From assembly GCA_037043455.1 (NCBI GenBank), contig JAWPHD010002610.1, forward strand, positions 1 to 64,000: DNA of 64,000 bases, given 5' to 3'. The DNA comes from Cyrtodaria siliqua (taxonomy: Eukaryota > Mollusca > Bivalvia > Adapedonta > Hiatellidae). Positions 1 to 11,500 of the stretch are shown piece by piece (the stretch's first letter is position 1; each line of letters begins with the position of its first letter). The notes under the pieces were generated by a model. It was not told where the DNA came from. It ran no database searches and worked only from the letters and a program-made list of their open reading frames with translations. The position numbers and the translations under genes were made by a program.

Positions 1-828
1 AAGAAAAACTACTTAACATACAATCAAGAAAAAAAAACGAACAATTATTTGAATTCGTAAAACTACAGGGTGTTTTTGAATGGATAAAAGCAAACTGATT
101 TAGCATCTAATTCACAATGCAATCTCAAGAAAATGTCAAAAAACGTAACCCTTCGCTTCTTAAATTGATTGATTCGCAAGCATTTGCAACTTTTTGCTCT
201 TACTCGTAATGTATCTTTAAGGAAAAGTCAATACGAAGCTAGCAAATACTGGAATACTTTACTTCCGATGTTTTTGGTATTTTGGATCATTTTGTCCAGC
301 CTAAATATCAATCTTTTTGATAGTCCCGGATGCTGGAACATTTGAAAACAACCCAGCGAAGATGAATTTTAGGCATACAGTTAGTGTTATGGTTATGATA
401 AACGTCTTGTTGATTATGTGATGTTGCAAGAGTTTTAGAAGCGTTGATCCAGCGGCATAGCTAAAATCACAGATTCTGAGTTTGCGTGCAGGACATTCGT
501 ACCCCTGGACGTTTCGTACCCAATTGGGTGCAAAACATAATCATTCACTACGTTCCCAGACTTTTCGCGACAAAAGATTTTCTGTTCAAAGACATTACAC
601 TTAATTGAAATATATATACAACTTTTTCATTTGCCGTGACGAAAGTCCTTGAGCTATTGTCATGACCCCAGCCAGGTTTGTATAGTCCATAGGGGCATAG
701 TGTTTTTTACCCAAAATATAAGGCTGAAAATTCGGCCCCATTTCCACACTCGAAATAGTATATTTTTTCCCCTTTTCTGAGAAAAAATTCCTCATTCTTC
801 AATGTTGTTTCTTAGTTAAATTTAGTAT
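1..828. other. AT-rich intergenic sequence, nothing recognised
   Basis: No exon with splice signals, no RNA gene and no clear inverted or tandem repeat was seen here. The short open frames look like chance. Confidence 0.5.
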
Positions 829-1345
829 TAAAGGGAAATGTAGCGACACAGCCAAACCATTTTTATTATTGAGAGTTCTGAATAATGTTAAAAAAATTAT
901 CAAAATCTGATGATAAACAAAGAAGATACTGATCATTGAAGTTTCTGTATGAAACGGATATGGAAGCGGCCATTTTGAGAGCTATAACATCACAGTTCTA
1001 AATGACCATATATGGAATATTAATAAATATGAAAATTTACTGATTTATAGTGGGGAAATGACAGCAACTGTATTAAAAATATGTAATAGTTAATGGCAAT
1101 AATGCTTTATATGACCAGTAAAAAATGCATTTATTGGCAGTGATTTTATTCATTTTAAATGGTATTTATCAATATTCCGTATATGGTAATATGGCACTAT
1201 GACGTCAAAGTTCTTAAAATGGCGGCTCGTTTTAGAATAACCTTTAGATGATCATATCTTTTTTGTTTATCATCCGATTTTGATAATTCTTCCATTTTCC
1301 CCCAAGTTTTTCAGTTTGTTGGGCTGTGTTGCTACATTTCCTAAA
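829..1345. mobile_element. Foldback MITE, about 0.5 kb
   Basis: The ends are inverted copies: GAAATGTAGCGACACAGCC near 835 and GGGCTGTGTTGCTACATTTC at 1321-1340, with one mismatch in the shared part. Inside, the left part (TTATCAAAATCTGATGATAA) is again mirrored by TTATCATCCGATTTTGATAA on the right, so the element can fold over roughly 100 bp on each side. There is no coding capacity. It is a non-autonomous terminal-inverted-repeat element; the superfamily is not determined. Confidence 0.7.
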
Positions 1346-1503
1346 AATATGCGACTTAATACATATAAAAAAACTATGATCTTTCTTTTTTTAATATTTT
1401 ATCTTTGTTGAAATTCTCCCTTTTTCCAATTCACGTCGAGTTTTTTCCCCTCTAAAAGGCCCCGTCCCCCTTCCCTCAAAAGTAAAAAAAAACACTGGCA
1501 TAT

Positions 1504-1937
1504 CAGGGTTCTCCAAGAGCACTTATACGATGGCGGGCCGCTACCGCCATGCAAAACAAGCGCCGCCACGTAAAAATCAAGTGCCACTTTAAAAAAATAG
1601 ATGCAGACTTGAAGAAGAACATAAAGGGCTTTGAATTACCAGAAATTCATCTGGACAAAAATGGGCCTGTGCAACTGTATGAATTGACGCAACAAACACC
1701 ATAACGTAACCTGAATCTAGACCGATTTGGTACTCTGTGGGTACATGTAATATGACGCGGACGCTTGTCATCCAGTCTTCAACAATAAAGCAAGCGCCTC
1801 AGTCGTATTGACCGAACCATATAGGGGAGGTAACTCTCCTCCAACAATCGGGTGTCGCTGTTAAAATGGCATAAAACAAACTGTAAAATAACGGATTTGC
1901 ACCGCCACTCTATAATTTCTAGGCTTGGAGAACCCTG
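1504..1937. mobile_element. Non-autonomous TIR element (CAGGGTTCTCC family)
   Basis: It starts CAGGGTTCTCCAAG and ends CTTGGAGAACCCTG, a perfect 14-bp terminal inverted repeat, and is flanked on both sides by CATAT, which fits a target-site duplication. A CAGGG start is common in hAT-type elements, although those usually duplicate 8 bp. No transposase is encoded. Confidence 0.7.
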
Positions 1938-3689
1938 CATATACTGTGAAAAATTCAATAACATCTATATGTTTAATAATGTAAATATATCTAAATTTGC
2001 CATAAATGTGATATTAAATTGAAGATTAATTATTTATTGATTAGGTAAGAGCATTTATTTAGAGTTGTGTTTTATTGGAGATATTTTTTGAAGGAGTACT
2101 ACTGCTCACAGAAAATTATTTTAAGAGACAGGCCCAGGGCTTGTTGCTTCTGAAAATGGACAGGCCCTGATTTAAAATGGACAGGCCCTGATTTAAAATG
2201 GAAAGGTCCAATATATTTTTCTTATTGGAAATGTGTCGTTATTCAGTTTCATGGCACACATTTGTTACGTATGTATTAATCAAACTCAGAACCTCCTCTG
2301 TCTATATTTTTCTTTTTGCTACCACTTTATGCTCCTAGTCAGCGGACTTCGTTTCAAATACGTTAGAATAGAATATTACATAGTAATTTATAACCGATGC
2401 AAAGGAGACTACTAGCACTTTTGCCAAACGATAATAATCAGAGTTGACTTGGTGAAACTGGATCCGAACTTGGAGCCAAATTTTTAATCAGATTTTATTA
2501 GACTATCAGGGCCTCCTCTGGCTATATTTTTCCTTTTGTGACCACTTTCTACAAGTTAAAGAATTAGGACCCTAGACTAGAATTCATTTAAAAATAGGAT
2601 TCCAGGAACTCCTTACACCTTAAATAATCAAATATACTTTATATCTGTATTTATACATATCTTTTTTTCTTTCCACCAACATGTATTTGTAAAGGACAGT
2701 TTTTCTTATTTGATTACCGGTATGTAAAAAAATAAAATAAAAAAAATACGGCCCGAAAATTTCACAAACATTCAATCAAAATACCATCAATTACAAACTT
2801 TTTTCATGCATTAATGTGTTTTGAATGCCAAAAATGGTATTTCTTATCAAAGAGGAAAGAAAACACAACCCTATTAGTAATAGCAAGATAATGTAGTTTT
2901 ATGTCAGTAATTGTCGATCACAAAGTTGTGACAAACTGCCGACACGAAGCCAGGCTCAGTATTCAAACTTCTTATTGTTTCAATGTGTGTATAACACATA
3001 TATTTTAATTACTTTATTGCACAGTTATTCACATTTCACAATACGCAAGTGAGTATTTGTCTTGAGGATCTTGAGATCAAGTAAAATTGATTTTGGGGAT
3101 TTTTTTTTTAAGACAGGCCCGATGGGCTCCTTGTCTGCAAAATGAGACAGGCCCGGAATGGTCGGGCTATCCTACTTTTCGAGGTCTGAGTAGGGTGTAC
3201 GGTCTGAAATTGTCTACACGTTTTTTGGTCAACTGCAGTGACGTGGGTGTTTTGGTGTGCTTGGTTAACTTTGATTAATTCTTCAACCCTTTGAGGCATA
3301 TGGTTTTCATATTTGGTATGTAGCTTGTTTAGGAGGAAGTCTTTGCAATGAACACCCTCCCACTTGTCAGTTTGGCCTTGGGCCAAGTTGACCTTAGATC
3401 AAGGTCATTCTTAGAAAAAACTTTATTTCATTTATGTGATTTTATTTTTTTTATTTTTCCAGACTGAAGCTGCAATGTAACACTTCAATACCGTTACCCT
3501 CCCCACCCACACACCATTCTCCCAAGTTCTCTGTTCCCTGTTTTTGACTGCCCCACAGAAGGTCAGCGCTGTTGTCTTCTGAAAACTCGTGTTATAAATA
3601 TAATCCACTTTTAAAATTCCATTTAAGATTAGCCTCAAAAACAAGCTGACTCGTCGAGATTTCCAGATCTAACAGTTCATAAAAAATTA
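1938..3689. other. Intergenic, no gene; short direct repeats
   Basis: AT-rich sequence with no supportable exon. A short motif around GACAGGCCC recurs at 2132-2175 and 3113-3153, indicating remnants of a repeat. Open frames at 3087-3386 overlap on both strands and look like chance. Confidence 0.5.
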
Positions 3690-4067
3690 TTAAAGTAAGC
3701 TCTCCAGCCAACAACAGCCAAATTTTACAACATATGTACATCGTATCTAAACCTACTGACGACGAGGTTCATGTATACATGTATATGCAACTTACATGTT
3801 TTGAGAATCCAAACTTTATAGACAAAATATTAGTGGCTTTCATCAACCAGGCCAAACCGAAAAACTGGAGCGTCAAATTAAGATATACCAACTCATAGTT
3901 CATTTTAGGCAAATTCAGTCACGGGGTATTTTAAAGAACCCATGATAAACCTAAACTTTTAATTGGTATGTATACATTATTATATGACCTGAACACATGG
4001 ATAGAGTTATGATAAACGGTTTTCTAACTTGTAATTTTGGCATTATTTGGCAGGTTAGTTTCTTTAA
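3690..4067 (+). mobile_element. MITE, family with TTAAAGTAGCTATCC ends (copy 1)
   Basis: This is a diverged copy of a family also present at about 24776-25116 (reverse) and 58034-58299. Shared landmarks are the left end TTAAAGTA followed by GCCAACAACAGC, an internal stretch around AACTGGAG, and a right end TTGGCAGGTTAGTTTCTTTAA that mirrors the left. It is non-coding. Confidence 0.65.
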
Positions 4068-4323
4068 ACCAAAGGTAACATGCCGCTTCATTTAATGCAT
4101 ATATGCAGATTTCATATGAAACTGAAGCATGGTTACTTCATCAAGTCTTGATATGAGGGTTAACTCTTATATTTTAATTTACACCAATCATTCTTCCATT
4201 TCTCCTCCAGTCCTTTTAACAACCCAGTAAATTATTCAAACATCATTAGCATCTTGGGAAACTTACTTGATGATGAAACCAATCATGTCTGCATTATCTT
4301 TTAAAGGCAGAATATGCTTATTA

Positions 4324-4603
4324 CAGGGTTCCCACGGGACCTTGAAATACTTGAAAGTACTTGAATTTGAAAAAAATAATTCAAGGCCTGGAAAGTGCTT
4401 GAAAATCTGATAAGGTACTTGAAAGTCCTTAAATTCTGGATTTTTGCTGTTCATCCCAAAAATGGCTATTGGTTGTGCGTTTCTAGAATATTTGTTGCTG
4501 TTTTCAGATGGTATAAACCATGTCCTTGAATTTTGGAAAAAAGGTCCTTGAAAGTCCTTTAAAAGTCCTTGAATTTGGCTTTCCAATAAGGCTGGGAACC
4601 CTG
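4324..4603. mobile_element. 280-bp TIR element with 6-bp target duplication
   Basis: It begins CAGGGTTCCCA and ends TGGGAACCCTG (perfect 11-bp inverted repeat). TTATTA lies immediately outside both ends (4318-4323 and 4604-4609), consistent with a target-site duplication. The inside is a low-complexity run of CTTGAAAGT-like words, which creates a spurious open frame on the minus strand. Resembles non-autonomous hAT-like elements. Confidence 0.75.
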
Positions 4604-4609
4604 TTATTA

Positions 4610-5316
4610 ACACATAAACTGAAACAGTTGACGAAGCACTCAGAAGCGTTACAACTTACAGAATTACTCTAACAAATAAACTGAATAAAATTAAACTGTA
4701 CCCACTATGCCGAATAAATATGTGTATTATGCTGTGTCCGCTACACGCTGCGCCGACGCTAAACACAATTAACACAGGAAGTGTGCAGATCCAAATGGTT
4801 TATTTATAGAACATGTAATGTTTATGTAAACACAAGAGTTAAAAAGTCAGCGTGCCTTTTTAACGAAGCGTACGTTTCTAATCAGTTGTTTCTATTAACG
4901 GCTGGATACATCGGGGGATTTAATGCAAATTTGATGGTAATATTATACACAAATACTTGATACAAGTCTCTATCATCTCCGTTAAGGTTAACAATAAGCA
5001 TATTCTGACTTTAATAAAGGTTTCTTCAGCTGTATACTATAATACACATGTCAATATAATTATGTTGAACCCTGCAATTATATATATACCCTTTATTTTT
5101 CACTTTTTAAGTTTTTACCTAAAACTGTCATAAGAATGACGTCTTGATTTTTTTCAGTCATTAAAATTAATTATAAGAATAGTATAAAGCAATTGGTTTT
5201 TGTATATTATTAACTATTGATTATATTATTAAAGTATGAAATATTGATCCTTTGCATACATCTATTATTTATACAGATCTGTTTCAGATTTTGATGTTAT
5301 TTCAATTATATTTCAG
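4610..5316. other. Upstream region of the Patched-like gene
   Basis: AT-rich. No convincing core promoter was seen. The first coding exon is preceded by a good splice acceptor (polypyrimidine then TTTCAG at 5311-5316), so the transcription start and a 5' untranslated exon probably lie further upstream, possibly outside what can be recognised here. Confidence 0.4.
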
Positions 5317-5317
5317 A

Positions 5318-5507
5318 ATGAGACTAAATGCTCTCTACGAGTACGTAGAGAAGAAAATTGGAAATGCGTTTGCCAGATACGGACGCTTTGTATCCCATCA
5401 TGCCTGGACGATCCTGATAATCTCCGTCATTGTCAACGGGGCGTTGGGTGTCGGGATGATCAAACTCAAGGCTGACACCAATGCTAATAATGTTTATTTA
5501 CCACAAG
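5318..5507 (+). CDS. PTCHD3-like: Patched-like exon 1 (residues 1-63)
   Basis: The start MRLNALYEYVEKK matches the usual amphipathic N-terminus of Patched-related proteins, followed by the first membrane helix and the segment ending NVYLPQ. An upstream in-frame ATG at 5252 exists but lies before the acceptor at 5315-5316, so 5318 is preferred. Donor GTATGC at 5508, phase 1. Confidence 0.88.
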
Positions 5508-8500
5508 GTATGCGCACATGTTCTACATCCCCTACGTGGTCTTTTGTTTCATAATAAGAACGAGCCTTGAAGGCACATGGAGCATGGTTCTCAAGGCTTG
5601 TCAAAGGATAGGCAAGCTATTTGTATCCCCTGGGGTTGGCGTCAGTGTTGGCGTCTGCTCTGGCGTTGGTTAAGATTTTACGGTAAGCTCATATTTCTGA
5701 AACTGCTTAAAGACACATTTCCCAACGCTATTTGGTCATTGAAAAAGCACGGGAAGCTTGAATATTTACAGCCAGCACGCTTCATGGCTGATCAACTCAG
5801 GTATATAAACTGAGGCCCGCTCTTAGTTTTTTATTTGTATAGCATGCTATATTGAGGGTAAGAATAGCTTAACAACACTTTGTAATTTACTTTAATGAAG
5901 AAATATATGTTCATATTTTAGCCTTTGAATACAAAACTTATCTGGTATTTCTTAATTGTTTTTTAGACCAAAAATCAGAGCACAACACAATAAATATACA
6001 ACATTCTTTAATGTGTTATTATGTCTACTGGTCACAAATGCTTTATTGGGTTGGCCTCATAATCTGAAGAAAAATTGAATATCACACTTTGCTCATGAAA
6101 TTGTTTGGCTAACAGTGATTTACAGTTACCTATAGAAATGTTCTCCCCCCAAATACAATAGCCTCGAAATATGTCTTTAAAGGCTTTCAATGAAACTTCA
6201 AAATGTATTACTTTCATGAAAGGAACAGACAAGTGCCACAAATTGTCAATTGAAAGATATTTCAGTATAATTTCTGAAGATTTAGAAGCCAATAATATAT
6301 TGGCTACCCAATATATATATATATATATTGATTGGCTACTGCTGGCGTCAACATAGATACATACACATACTTACTCTTCTTTCCATAGAACACAAAGTCT
6401 TACATAAAGATGTATTATTATTTGTACAGAGACACAGTCTTGCATAGATACATACTATTCTTTCTATTCATAACTTTCACATCTGGTCAACTTCCGGTAG
6501 GTTGAGATATTCAGTAGGTGAAAATAAAGGGGTTTACTCTGACTTCATCCTCAAACTCTATATGAAAAATGAAAACATTAGACCACGATTTAAATTAAAT
6601 GTATCCATATTGGTGTTTTAAATTAGACAACACCGAAAGAAGATACATAGATGTACACAAAAAATAAAGCTTTTAATATAATTATCACTATAAACTAGTT
6701 TTATAAAGGGCTAAAGGCAGTTGAGCACCAACGATAAACACCGAGTTTACCCCCTACCAGAATGTGGAGGTGTTTTATTTTATTGATCACTGATTGGTCA
6801 ATTTATTTTGATGATGTCATGTAAAAGTTATGAATAGGGACAAAGTCTTACATAAAGATGTATTATTATTTCTGCAGAGACACAGTCTAGCATAGATACA
6901 TACTATTCTTTCTACAGGGACACAGTCTAGCATAGATACATACTATTCTTTCTACAGGGACACAGTCTTGCATAGATACATACTATTCTTTCTACAGGGA
7001 CACGGTCTAGCATAGATACATACTATTCTTTCTACAGGGACACAGTCTAGCATAGATACATACTATTCTTTCTACAGGGACACGGTCTAGCATAGATACA
7101 TACTATTCTTTCTACAGGGACACAGTCTAGCATAGATACATACTATTCTTTCTACAGGGACACAGTCTAGCATAGATACATACTATTCTTTCTATAGGGA
7201 CACAGTCTAGCATATATACATACTATTCTTTCTACAGGGACACAGTCTAGCATATATACATACTATTCTTTCTACAGGGACACAGTCTAGCATAGATACA
7301 TACTATTCTTTCTACAGGGACACGGTCTAGCATAGATACATACTATTCTTTCTACAGGGACACAGTCTAGCATAGATACATACTATTCTTTCTACAGGGA
7401 CACAGTCTAGCATATATACATACTATTCTTTCTACAGGGACACAGTCTAGCATAGATACATACTATTCTTTCTATAGGGACACAGTCTAACATATATACA
7501 TACTATTCTTTCTACAGGGACACAGTCTAGCATAGATACATACTATTCTTTCTACAGGGACACGGTCTAGCATAGATACATACTATTCTTTCTACAGGGA
7601 CACAGTCTAGCATAGATACATACTATTCTTTCTACAGGGACACAGTCTAGCATATATACATACTATTCTTTCTACAGGGACACAGTCTAGCATATATACA
7701 TACTATTCTTTCTACAGGGACACAGTCTAGCATAGATACATACTATTCTTTCTACAGGGACTAAGTCTTGCTTTGATAGATTTTGCTCACGAGAAGGTTC
7801 TATATCTATTCTGTATATTTTTATCTCGATGAAAAAGGAGCGTGAACCTGGAACCCACTTCAACTCAACTTAATAGATGCATACAATTCCTTCTATAGGG
7901 ACACAGTCGAGGAAGGATCAAGCGAGAGTTGAAGGCATGTTCCCTGATTTGAGTGGCTCTAACTACAACAGTCTTCAGTTGGCCACGCTGGGAGCCTGGG
8001 CCAAGGTCATAATAAGGTCGAACACCGGAAACTTGCTGAGCCGCGTGACGATGATGGAAGTGAAAGCCCTGAATGATGTTATACAAAATATAACGGCAAC
8101 AGCAGACGATGGATCTGTTATTACGGTAAATAACTTTATGATATTTATTTGAAACTTTTATAACTCTGTCATAACTTCTAGTGTTTTCAAAATGATCTAC
8201 ACATATATTCAATATGAAATCGACATAAACAAAATACAAATGTAAATTTCATAAAAAAAGATTGAGTCAGTGAACATTAGATGCACAATCAATTCAATAC
8301 ATTCCCGCTCAGTTTTCGGGCAAAATCATCAACATCTGTCAGGGCATGAAAATTCCACTCGTCGCTGGCCATGACAAGTACTCATTGATGCAGGTCGAGT
8401 AGAAATTCAGATAAATTCTTGAACAATTTTTCAAGTTGACCATTCAAATACTTGTTTTACCCCAAAAAAATATACAGAGGATTTACAAAGGAGGGATACT

Positions 8501-11500
8501 CTGGCAAGTAAAAATATCCATGTATAGGACATTAACATGATTAAGAAACAAAATATTTGAGTTCAATTTTAGTGTGTTATGAATTTTATTTAATATGTGT
8601 CCCCGATGCCAGTTCTCTCACCCTTCTTCATTGTAACCAGATTTAAAAAGTTACACATTAAAGATAAAATTATTTCAGTTTTCGACAATATGTGCGATTG
8701 CTGAGTCACGTTGTTCTACTGATGGTGATTTGTTTTGGTCGCCTGAATTTCTGTCGGCAATTGATACCAATCTGGTAACATACCCACTATTCGCGTACAG
8801 CAAGGGAACGACAAACTACGCCTCGGATCTTGGTGGTATGTATATATTCAGCTTAAAGTGGGTACTTCAGGATTGGTATTTTTTTTAGAATTGTTCAAAT
8901 ACATTGCTGTGTTAAAGAGGCACTACCTATATCTACGCGATTTTTAATGTAAAATATTAAATATCAATATTACTGCATTTATATGTATACAACGCTATTT
9001 TATGAGTATTCTAAGAAGAAACATGGTTCGTATTCCAGTTCTGTAAATTATCAATTATGATCAAAACAATATTTGAATAAAATGCTGCCCAGCCGTTTAT
9101 TCCTGCCGGATAACTACGAGTTTTTACGATTTTCTCGGACATGCGCAATGCGATTACAAACTATTCGGCGCAGTTCCGATAGCAAACGAATCGATCGGAA
9201 CGCTTCGCTAATCAGACGAGGTTGTTCCGATTGTAAACGAATAAGATCGGAAAATCTCCGCAATCGGCTTGTCTAAAACAATTACGAATACAATTTCAAA
9301 AGTCCGATCTTTTCAGTCCTGTTTTTCCCCAGCAAAACGCATATTACACTGGGTGAAATTATTGCCATTTACCTTTTTCATAGTCCTCTTTATAATTAAG
9401 TAAAGTTTATATCAATTGGTGGACAAAAAGATATATGTAGAGCCTCTTTAAATAAATAAAAAAATGAACTGAATGAGCCATAAATTACACCCCAAAAAAT
9501 TACACTGAACATACAAAATAAAAGCCACGAAGATTTTAAGCTTGGCAGTAAAAATCTGCAATGTGTTGCAAAGTGAGCTTCATGTGTATGTCTTGCTGAG
9601 GTGTTTGTGACAGCTTTTTATAACTTGCAGACTCCTCTGTGGATAAGACTTGTTATAATTTATAGTTATTGATGATGGCGCTGTATTATATATGTGACTG
9701 TTAATGTGCCATCTATCTTTGAATGATTTCACGTTTTAAATTAAACATTTCATAGCTTTTTATTTTGTTTAACAGATTTAGCGCCGAAACCATTAATCAT
9801 GTTTAATAGTGGCACATTGTAATCAACATAATTATAGTTATATGCAAAAACAATTTGCTTAGAACTAGTCAAAAAATATTAGTTGATGATTTGAAAATGT
9901 TAGGATGCCTCTAGCTTTAAAAAAAAAAAGATTGCCATATGTCCCTGTAAATCCATCAGATAAAATAATGGTGCAGTCGGTTATAAAAATGTCATGGTTG
10001 CAGCCATTGTTGCCAGTCAGATAACAACTTTTCTGTGATATCACTGCGACATTTGTTATAATGTACCCTGCTTTCACAAAGTGAAGAAGGGGCCATATAG
10101 GAATCACGTTGAAGGCTCAAGATGATCTATTGGGATCACTCTTCGTCCGTCATCTGTAGTTGTCGTTGCTTCCAACGACCTCCTCTGAAACCGCTTGGCC
10201 AATTTTGACCAATCTTCACATGGATGATCCTTAGATGAATGCTTTTTCGATTTGTTAAAATTAGATCAGCACAACATCCAAGATGGCCACCATTACCATA
10301 TATGGTCGAAACCTTAAAAAGCTTCTTCTCACGATCCCCTGGACAGATTTCGACAGTTTTTCTTGTCTGGGGTCACATGTTTTCATAGACATGTATAGGG
10401 AAAAACTTAAAAAATCTTCTTCTCTGAAACTACAATAGTCAGAGGTTTATTATTTTGCTTTTACTAAAAGCTTATGGTCCTTTTACCAAGTTTGTTCAAA
10501 TGGTGACCCTAGGGTCACATTTGGCCTCGCCCCAGGGGTCACATATTTTACATAGACTTGTATAGGGAAACTTAAAAATTGAAACTGCATGAGCCAGAGG
10601 TTTAATATTGTGAATTTGCTATAAGCTTATGGTCCTCTACCAAGTTTGTTCAAATGGTGACCCCAGGGTCACATTTGGCCCGCCGTTTTTTTATATAGAC
10701 TTCTATAGGGAAATACTTAAAAAATGTTCTTCTCTGAGACTACAAGAGCCAGAGGTTTAATATTTTGCATTTACTATAAGGTTATGGTCCTCTACCAAGC
10801 CTGTCCAAATGGTGATCCTGGGGTCACATTTGGCCCCACCCCAGAGGTCACGTTTTTGCAAAGACTTATATAGGGATTTTTTTTTTTTAAATCTTCTCTC
10901 AGAAACAGCTTAGTCAAAATTAGGTAAACACGACATCCAAGATGGGGCCATAGAAAGATCTTTAAATTACAGAGCTTGCGGCGACTAATCCTCTGATACT
11001 ACTGGATGTATTTTCATGAAACTTTACAGGAATGTTGCCCATGAAGTCTAGTTGATCCTAGCAAAAATTCACTTTGATGTGAAATGCAAGATGACCGCCA
11101 AAGCTAAAAATAGATTTTTAAAAAGCAAGTTTGTAGCAACTACTTGTTGAAATCTATAAATGATAATTCTAAAAGGATCAGCATGACATGATGTTGGTCC
11201 TTGTCGAAAATCGTTTTGATTTGACGTTAAACATGGCTGCCAGCGGCCATCTTTGTTTACATAGAGTTATATAGTAACTAAAAACTTGTAGCGATTAAAC
11301 CTCTGAAACTACTTCATGGATTTTTATGAAACTTCACAGGATTGTTGCTCTTGATATCTAATTGATCCTAGCAAAATTTCAGGCTGGTCGGAAATTCAAG
11401 ATGGCCGCAACGGCTAAATATAAATTTAAAACTAAAACAAATTTGTAGCGACTACTTCCTGAAAACTATAAGTGATATGGATATGGGACTTTTTCTTAAA

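Noticed and set aside
4263..4613. 116-codon minus-strand frame (KDFQGPFFQNS-like)
   Set aside because: It lies within the 280-bp TIR element and reads its low-complexity CTTGAAAGT words; a common false prediction from such repeats.
6880..7760. CRISPR-like regular array
   Set aside because: Units are contiguous and identical throughout with no unique spacers; it is a eukaryotic minisatellite.
7865..8239. Minus-strand 124-codon frame opposite exon 2
   Set aside because: Antisense shadow of the Patched-like exon.
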